Part shown: piece after piece, positions 1-5,192 of the stretch
How positions within the stretch are numbered: position 1 is the first letter of the stretch
How the letters are laid out: every line of letters starts with the position of its first letter
DNA from: Spirochaetota bacterium
GTDB lineage: Bacteria > Spirochaetota > Leptospiria > Turneriellales > Turneriellaceae
DNA: 5,228 nt
Direction: 5' to 3'
Assembly (NCBI GenBank): GCA_963205035.1
Contig: CAUJII010000138.1
Location: 1 to 5,228 of the forward strand
Notes under the pieces: generated by a model
What the model saw: the letters and a program-made list of their open reading frames with translations, nothing else
Database searches by the model: none
What the model was told of the DNA's origin: nothing
Program-made: the position numbers and the translations under genes

Positions 1-1
1 C

Positions 2-1168
2 GGCGGCGAAAAGCGGCGTGTCGCCCTCTGCCGCTTGCTCTTGCAAAAGCCGCAAATCCTACTTCTCGACGAACCGACAAACCATCTCGACGCCGAGTCT
101 GTCGAATGGTTGGAGCAGCACCTGAAGGAATACGAAGGCACTGTTATTGCGATCACGCACGACCGCTATTTCTTAGACAACATCGCCGGTTGGATTTTAG
201 AACTCGACCGAGGCGAAGGCATTCCATGGAAGGGGAATTACTCTTCATGGCTCGAACAAAAGTCGAACCGCTTGGCGAACGAAGAGAAGAGCGAATCGAA
301 GCGGCGAAAAACCTTAGAGCGCGAACTCGAGTGGGTGCGCATGGGTGCGAAAGGCCGCCAAGCCAAATCGAAGGCGCGTTTAGGCGCTTATGAAAAACTC
401 TTGAGCCAAGACGCAAAAGAGAAAGAAAGCAAGCTGGAAATTTATATTCCTGACGGGCCACGCTTGGGCGACAAGGTAATCATCGCCGAAGGGGTGAGCA
501 AATCTTTTAGCGATCGTCTTCTCTATGAGAATCTTAATTTTGAATTGCCGCCCAACGGTATCGTGGGAGTCATCGGCCCCAACGGTGCGGGTAAGACGAC
601 GCTCTTTCGCCTTATTATGGGATTTGAAAAACCCGATTCGGGAAAATTTACTGTCGGCGAGACAGTCAAGATATCGTATGTTGATCAGCAGCATGCGGCA
701 ATAGATCCGAACAAGACAGTTTTTGATGTCATCTCTGAGGGCGCACAGGAAGTCAAGGTCGGCAAGCTCTCGGTCAATGCACGCGCGTATATGGCGCGGT
801 TCAATTTCACGGGAGCCGATCAAGAAAAAAAATGCGGCGTCCTTTCCGGGGGAGAGAGAAACCGTTTGCACATGGCTCTCGCATTGAAAGAAGGCGGCAA
901 CGTCTTGCTCTTAGACGAACCGACGAACGACATCGACGTCAACACAGTGCGCGCCCTCGAAGAAGGGCTCGAAGCGTTTGCCGGGTGTGCCGTCGTCATT
1001 TCGCACGACCGTTGGTTCTTGGACCGTATTGCCACGCACATTCTCGCGTTTGAAGGCGACGCTCAAGTGCGGTTTTTTGAAGGCGGGTTTTCTGAATACG
1101 AAGCCGACCGGAAGAGAAGGCTCGGCAGCGAACCCAAGCGGTTCAAGTATAAGAAACTCGTGAAATAG
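2..1168 (+). CDS. ettA: Energy-dependent translational throttle protein EttA (ABC-F ATPase), 5' end missing
   Basis: EttA is a soluble ABC-F ATPase. In E. coli it binds the ribosomal E site and gates the first elongation steps according to the ATP/ADP ratio. The frame is open from nt 2, so the gene begins before the window; 388 codons are present, against about 555 residues in E. coli EttA. The visible part starts at the NBD1 signature (SGGEKRR), then Walker B with LLLDEPTNHLD (from about nt 59) and the switch His in AITHD (nt 158-160). Next is a basic linker with KGRQAKSKAR (about nt 287-410), the P-site tRNA interaction region of ABC-F proteins. NBD2 has Walker A GPNGAGKTT (575-601), signature LSGGERNR (842-865), Walker B LLLDEPTNDID and switch ISHDRWFLDRIATH. 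The C-terminal tail EPKRFKYKKLVK is typical of EttA and separates it from Uup or YheS. The missing parts are NBD1 Walker A and the Arm. No frameshift is seen. The only room for a terminator is 8 nt before the convergent stop codon. Confidence 0.96.
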   Translation, partial: GGEKRRVALCRLLLQKPQILLLDEPTNHLDAESVEWLEQHLKEYEGTVIAITHDRYFLDNIAGWILELDRGEGIPWKGNYSSWLEQKSNRLANEEKSESKRRKTLERELEWVRMGAKGRQAKSKARLGAYEKLLSQDAKEKESKLEIYIPDGPRLGDKVIIAEGVSKSFSDRLLYENLNFELPPNGIVGVIGPNGAGKTTLFRLIMGFEKPDSGKFTVGETVKISYVDQQHAAIDPNKTVFDVISEGAQEVKVGKLSVNARAYMARFNFTGADQEKKCGVLSGGERNRLHMALALKEGGNVLLLDEPTNDIDVNTVRALEEGLEAFAGCAVVISHDRWFLDRIATHILAFEGDAQVRFFEGGFSEYEADRKRRLGSEPKRFKYKKLVK

Positions 1169-1176
1169 TTAGTCAG

Positions 1177-1953
1177 TTATCGCTTCACTTCATAGACCGC
1201 AAGCGTCTTCACAACTTGGTCGGCCACCTTCGCTAATTCGCCAAAGATAGAAGCATCGACAGCCGAAGAAGCAGATAGCGTTCCGATGGGCGTTCGCTTT
1301 TCACCGTGATAAAGCACAGCGTTGATTTTTATTTTTTTCGTCCGCTCGTCAAAGGCATAAGTGCCGCCAATCGCGTAGTCGAGCTCTGCTTTTTCGCAAA
1401 GTGCTGAAAAACGCGCATCAGGTGCTTGGGTTTCTTTTGCAATCGCATCGAACATCTCTTGCGTTTTCGACCTGTCTGCACTTTGATAAATAAACTGCGT
1501 CTGCATCGCTGCATCCATCGCCTCGGGCAAGCTCTCTTCGAGCCAGTTGTAGTTCTCTTTATCTTTTGCGGTCGTGTTTTCAAAACGGACGAATGCGACG
1601 CGCGCTTTTTCATGCCGCGTTTTGATGGCCTTCTTAACAATCGCGACTGCCTTCTTTCCCTCGCACTGCCAAAAGCGCAAGTCGCGCACAAGCCGCGAGC
1701 GGTAGTCGTTGATAGGCTGTTGATACGTGCGAAAAATTTGCACCGTATCGGCACGATTCTGGATCGCAAACACAACTGCGTCTTTATCAGTTATCGCTTG
1801 CCGCATCGCAATGGGTGCGCAGGTGCGCTTGAGTGCAATCGACTTCTCTTGTTTCGCTTCTGCGATTTCAAAACTTCCCGAATCGATGAGCTCGCTCTTG
1901 GGTGTTGCGCACGCCGCGAGGAGAACAAGCCCTAAGAGAAATAGATGTTTCAT
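1177..1953 (-). CDS. Putative lipoprotein with TolB/FlgO/CsgG-like domain
   Basis: 258 residues. The N-terminus is a clear lipoprotein signal: Lys at position 3, a hydrophobic core and the lipobox LAAC with Cys15 as the probable lipidated residue, so a membrane-anchored periplasmic or surface location is inferred. Residues about 40-110 form an unrecognised region with Cys45 and Cys97. From about residue 117 the pattern follows TolB-like/FlgO/LpoB-type domains: a strand VAFVRFENTT, a helix NWLEESLPEAMDAAM, a mid strand and helix (SKTQEMFDAIAKE), LDYAIGGTYAF, a strand KIKINAVLYHGEKRTPIG, and a final SIFGELAKVADQVVKTL helix like the DIF..QDEIA ending of such domains. Known relatives assist cell-wall synthases, flagellar or secretion assemblies; none of these roles can be assigned here. 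It is the last gene of a three-gene cluster: its ATG overlaps the upstream stop (ATGA), and GAGGTGA lies 7 nt before the start, which supports this start. Confidence 0.88.
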   Translation of the reverse strand: MKHLFLLGLVLLAACATPKSELIDSGSFEIAEAKQEKSIALKRTCAPIAMRQAITDKDAVVFAIQNRADTVQIFRTYQQPINDYRSRLVRDLRFWQCEGKKAVAIVKKAIKTRHEKARVAFVRFENTTAKDKENYNWLEESLPEAMDAAMQTQFIYQSADRSKTQEMFDAIAKETQAPDARFSALCEKAELDYAIGGTYAFDERTKKIKINAVLYHGEKRTPIGTLSASSAVDASIFGELAKVADQVVKTLAVYEVKR

Positions 1954-2372
1954 GGTCGAATCACCTCGCCCTTGAACGTTACGATAGTGCAGCCCGGTAG
2001 AATAGGCAGTGCAGAAAGAAGTGGTATTGCGTTAATCGCGCACGCTTCGTTCTCTATGCGAAAATTGGTGACCGCCTTTCCTTTTTTAGAAGCCACTTCG
2101 CGGTTGAGTCTCTCAATCATTTCATCCCCGTCGGAGAGAGAAACAAACGAGTAGACAATCCCCCAGAAACGCTTCTTGATTTCAAAAGCGCCGACAGCCC
2201 GCGTCTTTTCATCGCGGATGATTTCTTTGCCGTCGACAACGACATAAGCCGTTGTCGACACGGGGTATTCGAGTTTGTTAAAGCGGATAGTCGCCCGCCC
2301 GCCCGCGCAGTGAAGGAAAAAAAGAGCGGGTAATGAAACAGCGAGGAGCGCTCGGTAAATTTTGAGTCTCAC
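1950..2372 (-). CDS. Small secreted protein, probable lipoprotein, function unknown
   Basis: The chosen start is GTG at 2372, giving 140 residues. It overlaps the preceding stop codon as GTGA, has a weak AGG site 6 nt upstream, and begins directly with a signal peptide (MRLKIYRALLAVSLPALFF, then LHC). A longer reading from TTG at 2417 would add 15 very basic residues and run deep into the upstream gene, so I reject it. Cys22 may be lipidated, but His at -1 and Phe at -3 are poor lipobox residues. The mature part has strands around TAYVVVDGKEI and FEIKKRFWGIVYSFVSL, a helix DEMIERLNREVASKKGKAV, then NFRIENEACAINAIP and a final TIVTFKGEVIR strand. This order (helix, A-V-x-N-x-x-I strand, proline-rich hydrophobic stretch, closing G-E-V strand) loosely resembles small lipoproteins I associate with Leptospira, but I cannot name a family. 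Cys111 and Cys128 could form a disulfide. Its stop overlaps the next start by 4 nt. Confidence 0.8.
   Translation of the reverse strand: MRLKIYRALLAVSLPALFFLHCAGGRATIRFNKLEYPVSTTAYVVVDGKEIIRDEKTRAVGAFEIKKRFWGIVYSFVSLSDGDEMIERLNREVASKKGKAVTNFRIENEACAINAIPLLSALPILPGCTIVTFKGEVIRP
1961..1967 (-). promoter_or_regulatory. Strong Shine-Dalgarno site for the TolB/FlgO-like lipoprotein gene
   Basis: On the minus strand the sequence reads GAGGTGA followed by a 7-nt spacer and then ATG. It lies wholly inside the 3' end of the upstream gene. It is the best ribosome-binding site in the window and suggests the last gene of the cluster is translated efficiently, with the ATGA overlap adding coupling. Confidence 0.75.
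2232..2259 (-). repeat. Perfect 10-bp inverted repeat (hairpin) inside the middle cluster gene
   Basis: GTCGACAACG (2232-2241) is the exact reverse complement of CGTTGTCGAC (2250-2259), with an 8-nt loop. The transcript of the leftward cluster would form a stable stem here, about 110-140 nt downstream of the GTG start, in codons for STTAYVVVD. No U-run follows, so an intrinsic terminator is unlikely. Confidence 0.7.
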
Positions 2373-2758
2373 TTTGTGCCTGCCTTTTCGCAATGGACGA
2401 CGTCTGCTTCGAGCCAATCTTTGCCGCCAACAACGAAGCCATAGAAGCCGTAATAACTTCCCGCACGAATTTCTTTGATGCTGGTTTTTTTGGCGTCACG
2501 TTCATCCGCCTGAATGAGTTGGATTTCTGGATTTGCAACCTGAGGAGGTTCGCTCGACGAGGTGACAGTCAGAGCGTAGAGGAACCAGTCTTTCTGTGCG
2601 AGTTCTTGTTCAGTTTCCTTCATCTCTGGAGAGCAGCCCCTACTGTCGAGGTGAACCGGCTTAGTGATATTGGGGGTTTGTACGGCGAGCCCTGAGACAC
2701 ATTGGGAAAGGAGTGCTACAAAAAAAATAGATAGATAGCGGAGAGGCACGCGAGGCAT
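2369..2758 (-). CDS. Small exported protein, first gene of the lipoprotein cluster, function unknown
   Basis: 129 residues. The N-terminus MPRVPLRYLSIFFVALLSQC is a signal peptide with two Arg before a hydrophobic core. Cys20 is a candidate lipidation site, with Leu at -3 and Ser at -2, though Gln at -1 is atypical. The mature part is polar, with Cys42 and Cys123, a helical acidic stretch (PEMKETEQELAQKDW), a predicted strand FLYALTVTSSS, a PPQVANPEIQLIQADE segment and a glycine/aromatic-rich strand SYYGFYGFVVGG. I recognise no family. No good Shine-Dalgarno lies before ATG 2758. A TATAAAA stretch on the minus strand at 2784-2778 could be a -10 element, but no matching -35 was found. It leads the leftward cluster, and the next gene starts within its stop codon (GTGA). 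The signal-peptide codons contain a T8 tract and three tandem tetranucleotides. Confidence 0.75.
   Translation of the reverse strand: MPRVPLRYLSIFFVALLSQCVSGLAVQTPNITKPVHLDSRGCSPEMKETEQELAQKDWFLYALTVTSSSEPPQVANPEIQLIQADERDAKKTSIKEIRAGSYYGFYGFVVGGKDWLEADVVHCEKAGTK
2720..2738. repeat. Short simple-sequence tract (A8 plus three ATAG units) in a signal-peptide region
   Basis: On the plus strand eight A (2720-2727) run into three ATAG units (2727-2738). On the coding minus strand this reads three CTAT-type units followed by T8, within about codons 7-13 of the first cluster gene. A slip of one base in the T8 or one 4-bp unit would shift the frame just after translation starts. Confidence 0.7.
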
Positions 2759-2867
2759 AGATGCCGCGTGTAGGCGCTTTTATAGTGTGTCAACGGTAAT
2801 CAGGAACGAACTTAGATTTACGCGCCATCTCTAAAATTTGATGATGCTGTTCACTTCGGTATTTCAT

Positions 2868-2939
2868 GCCCTCGTAGCTCAGTGGATAGAGCGTTGGTCT
2901 CCGAAGCCATGTGCACAGGTTCGATTCCTGTCGAGGGCA
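2868..2939 (+). tRNA. tRNA-Arg, anticodon CCG (reads CGG)
   Basis: 72 nt with all arms visible. The acceptor stem is GCCCTCG/CGAGGGC (7 perfect pairs), the D arm GCTC..GAGC with loop AGTGGATA, the anticodon loop CTCCGAA with CCG at 2901-2903, and the T arm ACAGG-TTCGATT-CCTGT. The discriminator base is A (2939) and CCA is not encoded, so it must be added after transcription. The anticodon stem TTGGT/GCCAT has a T-T mismatch at its outer pair and a G-T pair next to the loop, and the variable loop is only 4 nt. Position 37 is A. It is a single gene, divergent from the leftward cluster, with no convincing promoter in the 109 nt upstream. Confidence 0.95.
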
Positions 2940-2953
2940 CACGAGGTGCCGGG

Positions 2954-3014
2954 CTTCGACACGCTCAGCCACCAAGTTTTGCCGCTGCGACGGCTTGCAC
3001 TGAGCCTGTCGAAG
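2954..3014. repeat. Intergenic inverted-repeat element of the TTCGAC..GCTCAG family
   Basis: The left arm CTTCGACACGCTCAG (2954-2968) and right arm CTGAGCCTGTCGAAG (3000-3014) are reverse complements at 14 of 15 positions. The 31-nt centre holds its own short stem, GCCG..CGGC. The element starts 15 nt after the tRNA and ends 82 nt before the dehydratase start. No T-run follows either arm. From memory, similar TTCGAC..GCTCAG motifs recur as intergenic repeats in many unrelated bacterial genomes; I have not verified this for this organism. The left arm is in the same family and orientation as the array inside the dehydratase gene. Confidence 0.8.
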
Positions 3015-3034
3015 TGATGGCATCTTTGCGGCAT

Positions 3035-3046
3035 TCGAGGGCGCAC
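3035..3046 (+). repeat. Partial direct copy of the tRNA-Arg 3' end
   Basis: TCGAGGGCGCAC here matches the tRNA 3' end and flank TCGAGGGCACAC (2931-2942) at 11 of 12 positions, including all of CGAGGGC, the 3' strand of the acceptor stem. The two copies are 104 bp apart and bracket the inverted-repeat element. Such pairs can be attachment-site footprints, but the match is short enough to arise by chance. Confidence 0.4.
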
Positions 3047-3085
3047 CCTGACTGCAATTCCTCTTCACTGCCTGTCTTTTTCTGT

Positions 3086-3090
3086 AGGAT
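3086..3090 (+). promoter_or_regulatory. Ribosome binding site of the dehydratase gene
   Basis: AGGAT lies 6 nt before ATG 3097. The later in-frame ATG at 3118 has no comparable site, so 3097 is preferred. Confidence 0.5.
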
Positions 3091-3096
3091 TGGCGC

Positions 3097-4326
3097 ATGA
3101 AATTAGTTAATACCAACATGAAAGAACTTTCTGCACAGAATACTGCCGATCTCGGCAAAGTAAAATACAAGCAATACGGCAAGTACCTCGGCGATTTTGT
3201 CGTCGGTGAAACGTACGAGCACCCGCGAGGCATGACTGTCTCTGCTGGGCTCATCCAAGATTTTTCGACAACGTTTCTTGAAGCAAATCCTCTTTATTTA
3301 AATCTCGAATACGCAAAGGCGTTGGGCCACCCGGCAATCCCCGCAAGCCCGATGCTTGTCTTCAACTTGCTGCTCTCTCTCGGCGTGCAAAACGATTCTG
3401 AAAAGGCATACGCGAACTTGGGTTACTACAACGTGCAATTCTTGAAGAATGTTTATCCCGGCGACACAATCACATCGTTTACGAAAATTGTCGATAAGAA
3501 AGAACGCGGCGAAGGCAAGCCGGGCATCGTCACCATCAACACCATTGGCGTCAACCAACGCGGCGAGCGCGTCGCGCAATACATGCGTAAGATTATGGTG
3601 CCCCCCGCGCCTCAAGGTTATCAGCCACCAAAATTTATTCCGTCTTCGGTGGATGTACCCCCGTACTCCGAGTCGGTCGAGATGGAGATTCCAGACTTCG
3701 ACGCAAAAAAATGGCCGAAGACAGTCACGCGCCCCGACACGTATTACGAAGATTTTAACGTAGGTGACATTATCGTTTCACCCAACGGCCGCACAATCAC
3801 CGACGAACATTTCGCGTGGACTTACCGCGTCGGCAACACGCACCCGCTGCATTTTGACCGCCTCTATTCGCAGGGCCTCTCGGGCGCTATGTCGGGAGAT
3901 CCCATCACTTATGGCGGTCTGGTGTTCGCATGGCTCTTGGGACTTGCTGGTCGGGATGTTTCTGAAAACGCACTGGCAGATTTAGGCTATACCGAAGGCT
4001 ATCACACGCAGCCATCCAAGTCGGGAGAGACTGTCTATTGTATTCACCGCGTGCTTGCCAAAGAGCCAGTGGGCACTTCGACTGCGCTCAGTGACCACAC
4101 TTCGACTGCGCTCAGTGACCACACTTCGACTGCGCTCACCGCTCATGCCGGTGCCATTCAGTTTCAGGTTATCGGCCTGAGAGACATCAAACCCAAAGCC
4201 GCACTTGAAAAATACGGCGCGGATCTATTTATTAAAGAAAACAATAAAAAAGATTTAGGCAAAGAAAAAATCCCAGAGAAGATATTTGAAATCGAACGCC
4301 GCCTATTGATACGCGCACGCGGATAG
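3097..4326 (+). CDS. MaoC-family double-hotdog enoyl-CoA hydratase/dehydratase, mesaconyl-CoA hydratase-like
   Basis: 409 residues with two hotdog domains, so a cytosolic (de)hydratase acting on a CoA thioester is expected. Domain 1 spans about 28-168: a GDFVVGETYEHPRGMTV entry, EANPLYLN where the usual catalytic His is Tyr67, and LGYYNVQFLKNVYPGDTI. Domain 2 spans about 216-366: YYEDFNVGDIIVSPNGRTIT, then GNTHPLHFD, with Asn247 at the usual Asp position and His252 kept, then DPITYGGLVFAWL. Thus only the second half looks catalytic. The LGY..VQFLKNVYPGDT and NT...HFD patterns recall (2R,3S)-beta-methylmalyl-CoA dehydratase/mesaconyl-CoA hydratase (about 350 aa), but the substrate is not proven. 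Residues 327-347 are encoded by a tandem 24-bp repeat array absent from the fold's normal plan, between strands ETVYCIHRVLAKE and AIQFQVIGL. A Lys/Glu-rich tail of about 35 residues follows domain 2. It appears to be a single-gene unit. Confidence 0.9.
   Translation: MKLVNTNMKELSAQNTADLGKVKYKQYGKYLGDFVVGETYEHPRGMTVSAGLIQDFSTTFLEANPLYLNLEYAKALGHPAIPASPMLVFNLLLSLGVQNDSEKAYANLGYYNVQFLKNVYPGDTITSFTKIVDKKERGEGKPGIVTINTIGVNQRGERVAQYMRKIMVPPAPQGYQPPKFIPSSVDVPPYSESVEMEIPDFDAKKWPKTVTRPDTYYEDFNVGDIIVSPNGRTITDEHFAWTYRVGNTHPLHFDRLYSQGLSGAMSGDPITYGGLVFAWLLGLAGRDVSENALADLGYTEGYHTQPSKSGETVYCIHRVLAKEPVGTSTALSDHTSTALSDHTSTALTAHAGAIQFQVIGLRDIKPKAALEKYGADLFIKENNKKDLGKEKIPEKIFEIERRLLIRARG
4074..4138 (+). repeat. 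In-frame tandem 24-bp repeat (2 full copies plus 17 nt) within the dehydratase gene
   Basis: Two identical 24-nt units (4074-4097 and 4098-4121) begin CACTTCGACTGCGCTCAGTG and end ACCA. A 17-nt third copy (4122-4138) follows. Each unit encodes TSTALSDH; the product reads TSTALSDH twice and then TSTAL. The unit length is a multiple of three, so the frame is kept. The core CTTCGAC..GCTCAG..ACCA is shared with the intergenic element at 2954-2973, apart from one indel and a few substitutions. Confidence 0.95.
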
Positions 4327-4337
4327 CCACGCACACG

Positions 4338-5192
4338 CTACAGTGCCTTCAGCGGACTTGCGATCGTCGCGAGATGCCGCTTCGCCACGCGCGTATAAAT
4401 CGTCGTTGTCGCAATATGCGAATGGCCCAAGAGTTTTTGAATATGCCTGAGGTCGGTGCCGCCTTCTAAGAGATGCGTTGCGAATGAATGCCGCAAACTG
4501 TGGCAACTCGCACGCTTCTTGACACCGCTTTTTGCGAGCGCACGCTCGAACACATGCTGCAACGAGCGCACCGAAAGAGATTTTCCCTGACCCGCCTGCG
4601 AGACGAAAATAAATTCATGCGCCGCTTTGTCCTCGTAAAAATTGTTGAGGAGAGCCAACTGCGCCTCGGACAAAATCGAAACACGATCTTTTTTCCCCTT
4701 ACCGCCGCGCACCGTGAGCTGCAAGCCGTCGATGTCCACATCGCGTACGCGTAGCTTTACCACTTCTGAAACGCGCAAACCCGACGAATACAAGAGCGAA
4801 AGCATGAGCTTGTGCTTTTCGTTGGCCACACAACCGAGGATACGCGCAATCTCGGCGCCGCTCAATACTTGCGGAATTTTTTTCTCACGGCGCATGCCCG
4901 CGAGCATGGGAAGATTTCTCGGAACGCCGTGCACTCCCACAAAATAAAAATAGAGCGCCGCGCGCAACATGCGTAGAACCTCATGCGAAAAATTTCTTTC
5001 TTTATATGAGGCCGCATAATCGAGAATCTCGCTATCCGTTAAGTCGTTAATATTCTTGTCGAGTTTGCCCGCTTGGAGCATGAGTCTGCGCACTGCACCC
5101 AAATACGACTTTTGCGTTTTCGACGCATAATTTTTCACAAGCAAGAGCTTGCGCATCTTCTCCAACTCCGCCGTATCTTGCGCGCTCAACAA
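4338..5192 (-). CDS. Tyrosine recombinase/integrase (Xer/phage-integrase family), true start uncertain
   Basis: 284 residues from TTG 5192. It should cut and rejoin DNA at specific sites through a covalent 3'-phosphotyrosine. The N-terminal core-binding domain (about 10-90) includes NYASKTQKSYLGAVRRL. The catalytic domain holds the full set: Arg140 (SSGLRVSEVV), Lys165 in the beta hairpin (GGKGKKDR), His231 and Arg234 (HSLRHSFATHLL), His257 (LLGHSHIATT) and nucleophile Tyr266 (IYTRV). His-to-Tyr spacing is 9, as usual. The insertion specific to integron integrases is absent, and the SPLKAL ending resembles a Xer-like subgroup. The start is unsettled. TTG 5192 has only a weak upstream site, and the frame stays open to the right edge, so the gene may begin outside. 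ATG 5156 (MRKLLLVKNY), preceded by GGAG, is a shorter option; ATG 5200 is out of frame and stops after four codons. The gene converges on the dehydratase gene with 11 nt between stops and no visible terminator. Confidence 0.9.
   Translation of the reverse strand: MLSAQDTAELEKMRKLLLVKNYASKTQKSYLGAVRRLMLQAGKLDKNINDLTDSEILDYAASYKERNFSHEVLRMLRAALYFYFVGVHGVPRNLPMLAGMRREKKIPQVLSGAEIARILGCVANEKHKLMLSLLYSSGLRVSEVVKLRVRDVDIDGLQLTVRGGKGKKDRVSILSEAQLALLNNFYEDKAAHEFIFVSQAGQGKSLSVRSLQHVFERALAKSGVKKRASCHSLRHSFATHLLEGGTDLRHIQKLLGHSHIATTTIYTRVAKRHLATIASPLKAL

Noticed and set aside
1173..1799. 13-nt direct repeat TCAGTTATCGCTT at 1173-1185 and 1787-1799
   Set aside because: A single 13-nt match in about 5 kb is close to chance expectation, and both copies lie in or at the edge of coding sequence with no other element features.
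1426..1935. Long open frame on the plus strand opposite the TolB/FlgO-like lipoprotein gene
   Set aside because: It is an antisense shadow. The minus-strand frame has a lipobox, a ribosome site, stop/start coupling and a recognisable domain pattern, while this one has none.
2373..2417. TTG-initiated N-terminal extension (MARSRRRPLRKGRHK) of the middle cluster gene
   Set aside because: It overlaps the upstream gene by about 49 nt, is extremely basic and precedes a complete signal peptide. The GTG at 2372 overlapping the stop codon is the better start.
2778..2793. TTGACA close to TATAAAA on the minus strand upstream of the lipoprotein cluster
   Set aside because: The two hexamers are only 3 nt apart, so they cannot form one promoter. 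No partner at 16-18 nt was found for either, though TATAAA may still be a lone -10.
2877..2884. GCTCAGTG shared between the tRNA D arm and the repeat unit, with TTCGA also in the T loop
   Set aside because: The order and spacing differ and the shared words are short, so derivation of the repeat from a tRNA cannot be supported here.
2882..3100. Rightward 72-codon open frame starting inside the tRNA
   Set aside because: It is a read-through of the tRNA and the inverted-repeat element with no ribosome site and no protein-like pattern.
2790..3254. Leftward 154-codon open frame spanning the tRNA and the repeat element
   Set aside because: It lies antisense to the tRNA and to the dehydratase start. 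Its PRQESNLCTWLRRPTLYPLSYEG-type middle is the familiar false translation of the back of a tRNA gene, and its C-terminal and N-terminal parts translate the repeat and a gene in the wrong frame.
4535..4548. Inverted repeat CGAGCG-CA-CGCTCG within the recombinase gene
   Set aside because: The stem is 6 bp with a 2-nt gap in a GC-rich coding stretch; a stem this short is expected by chance and no T-run follows.
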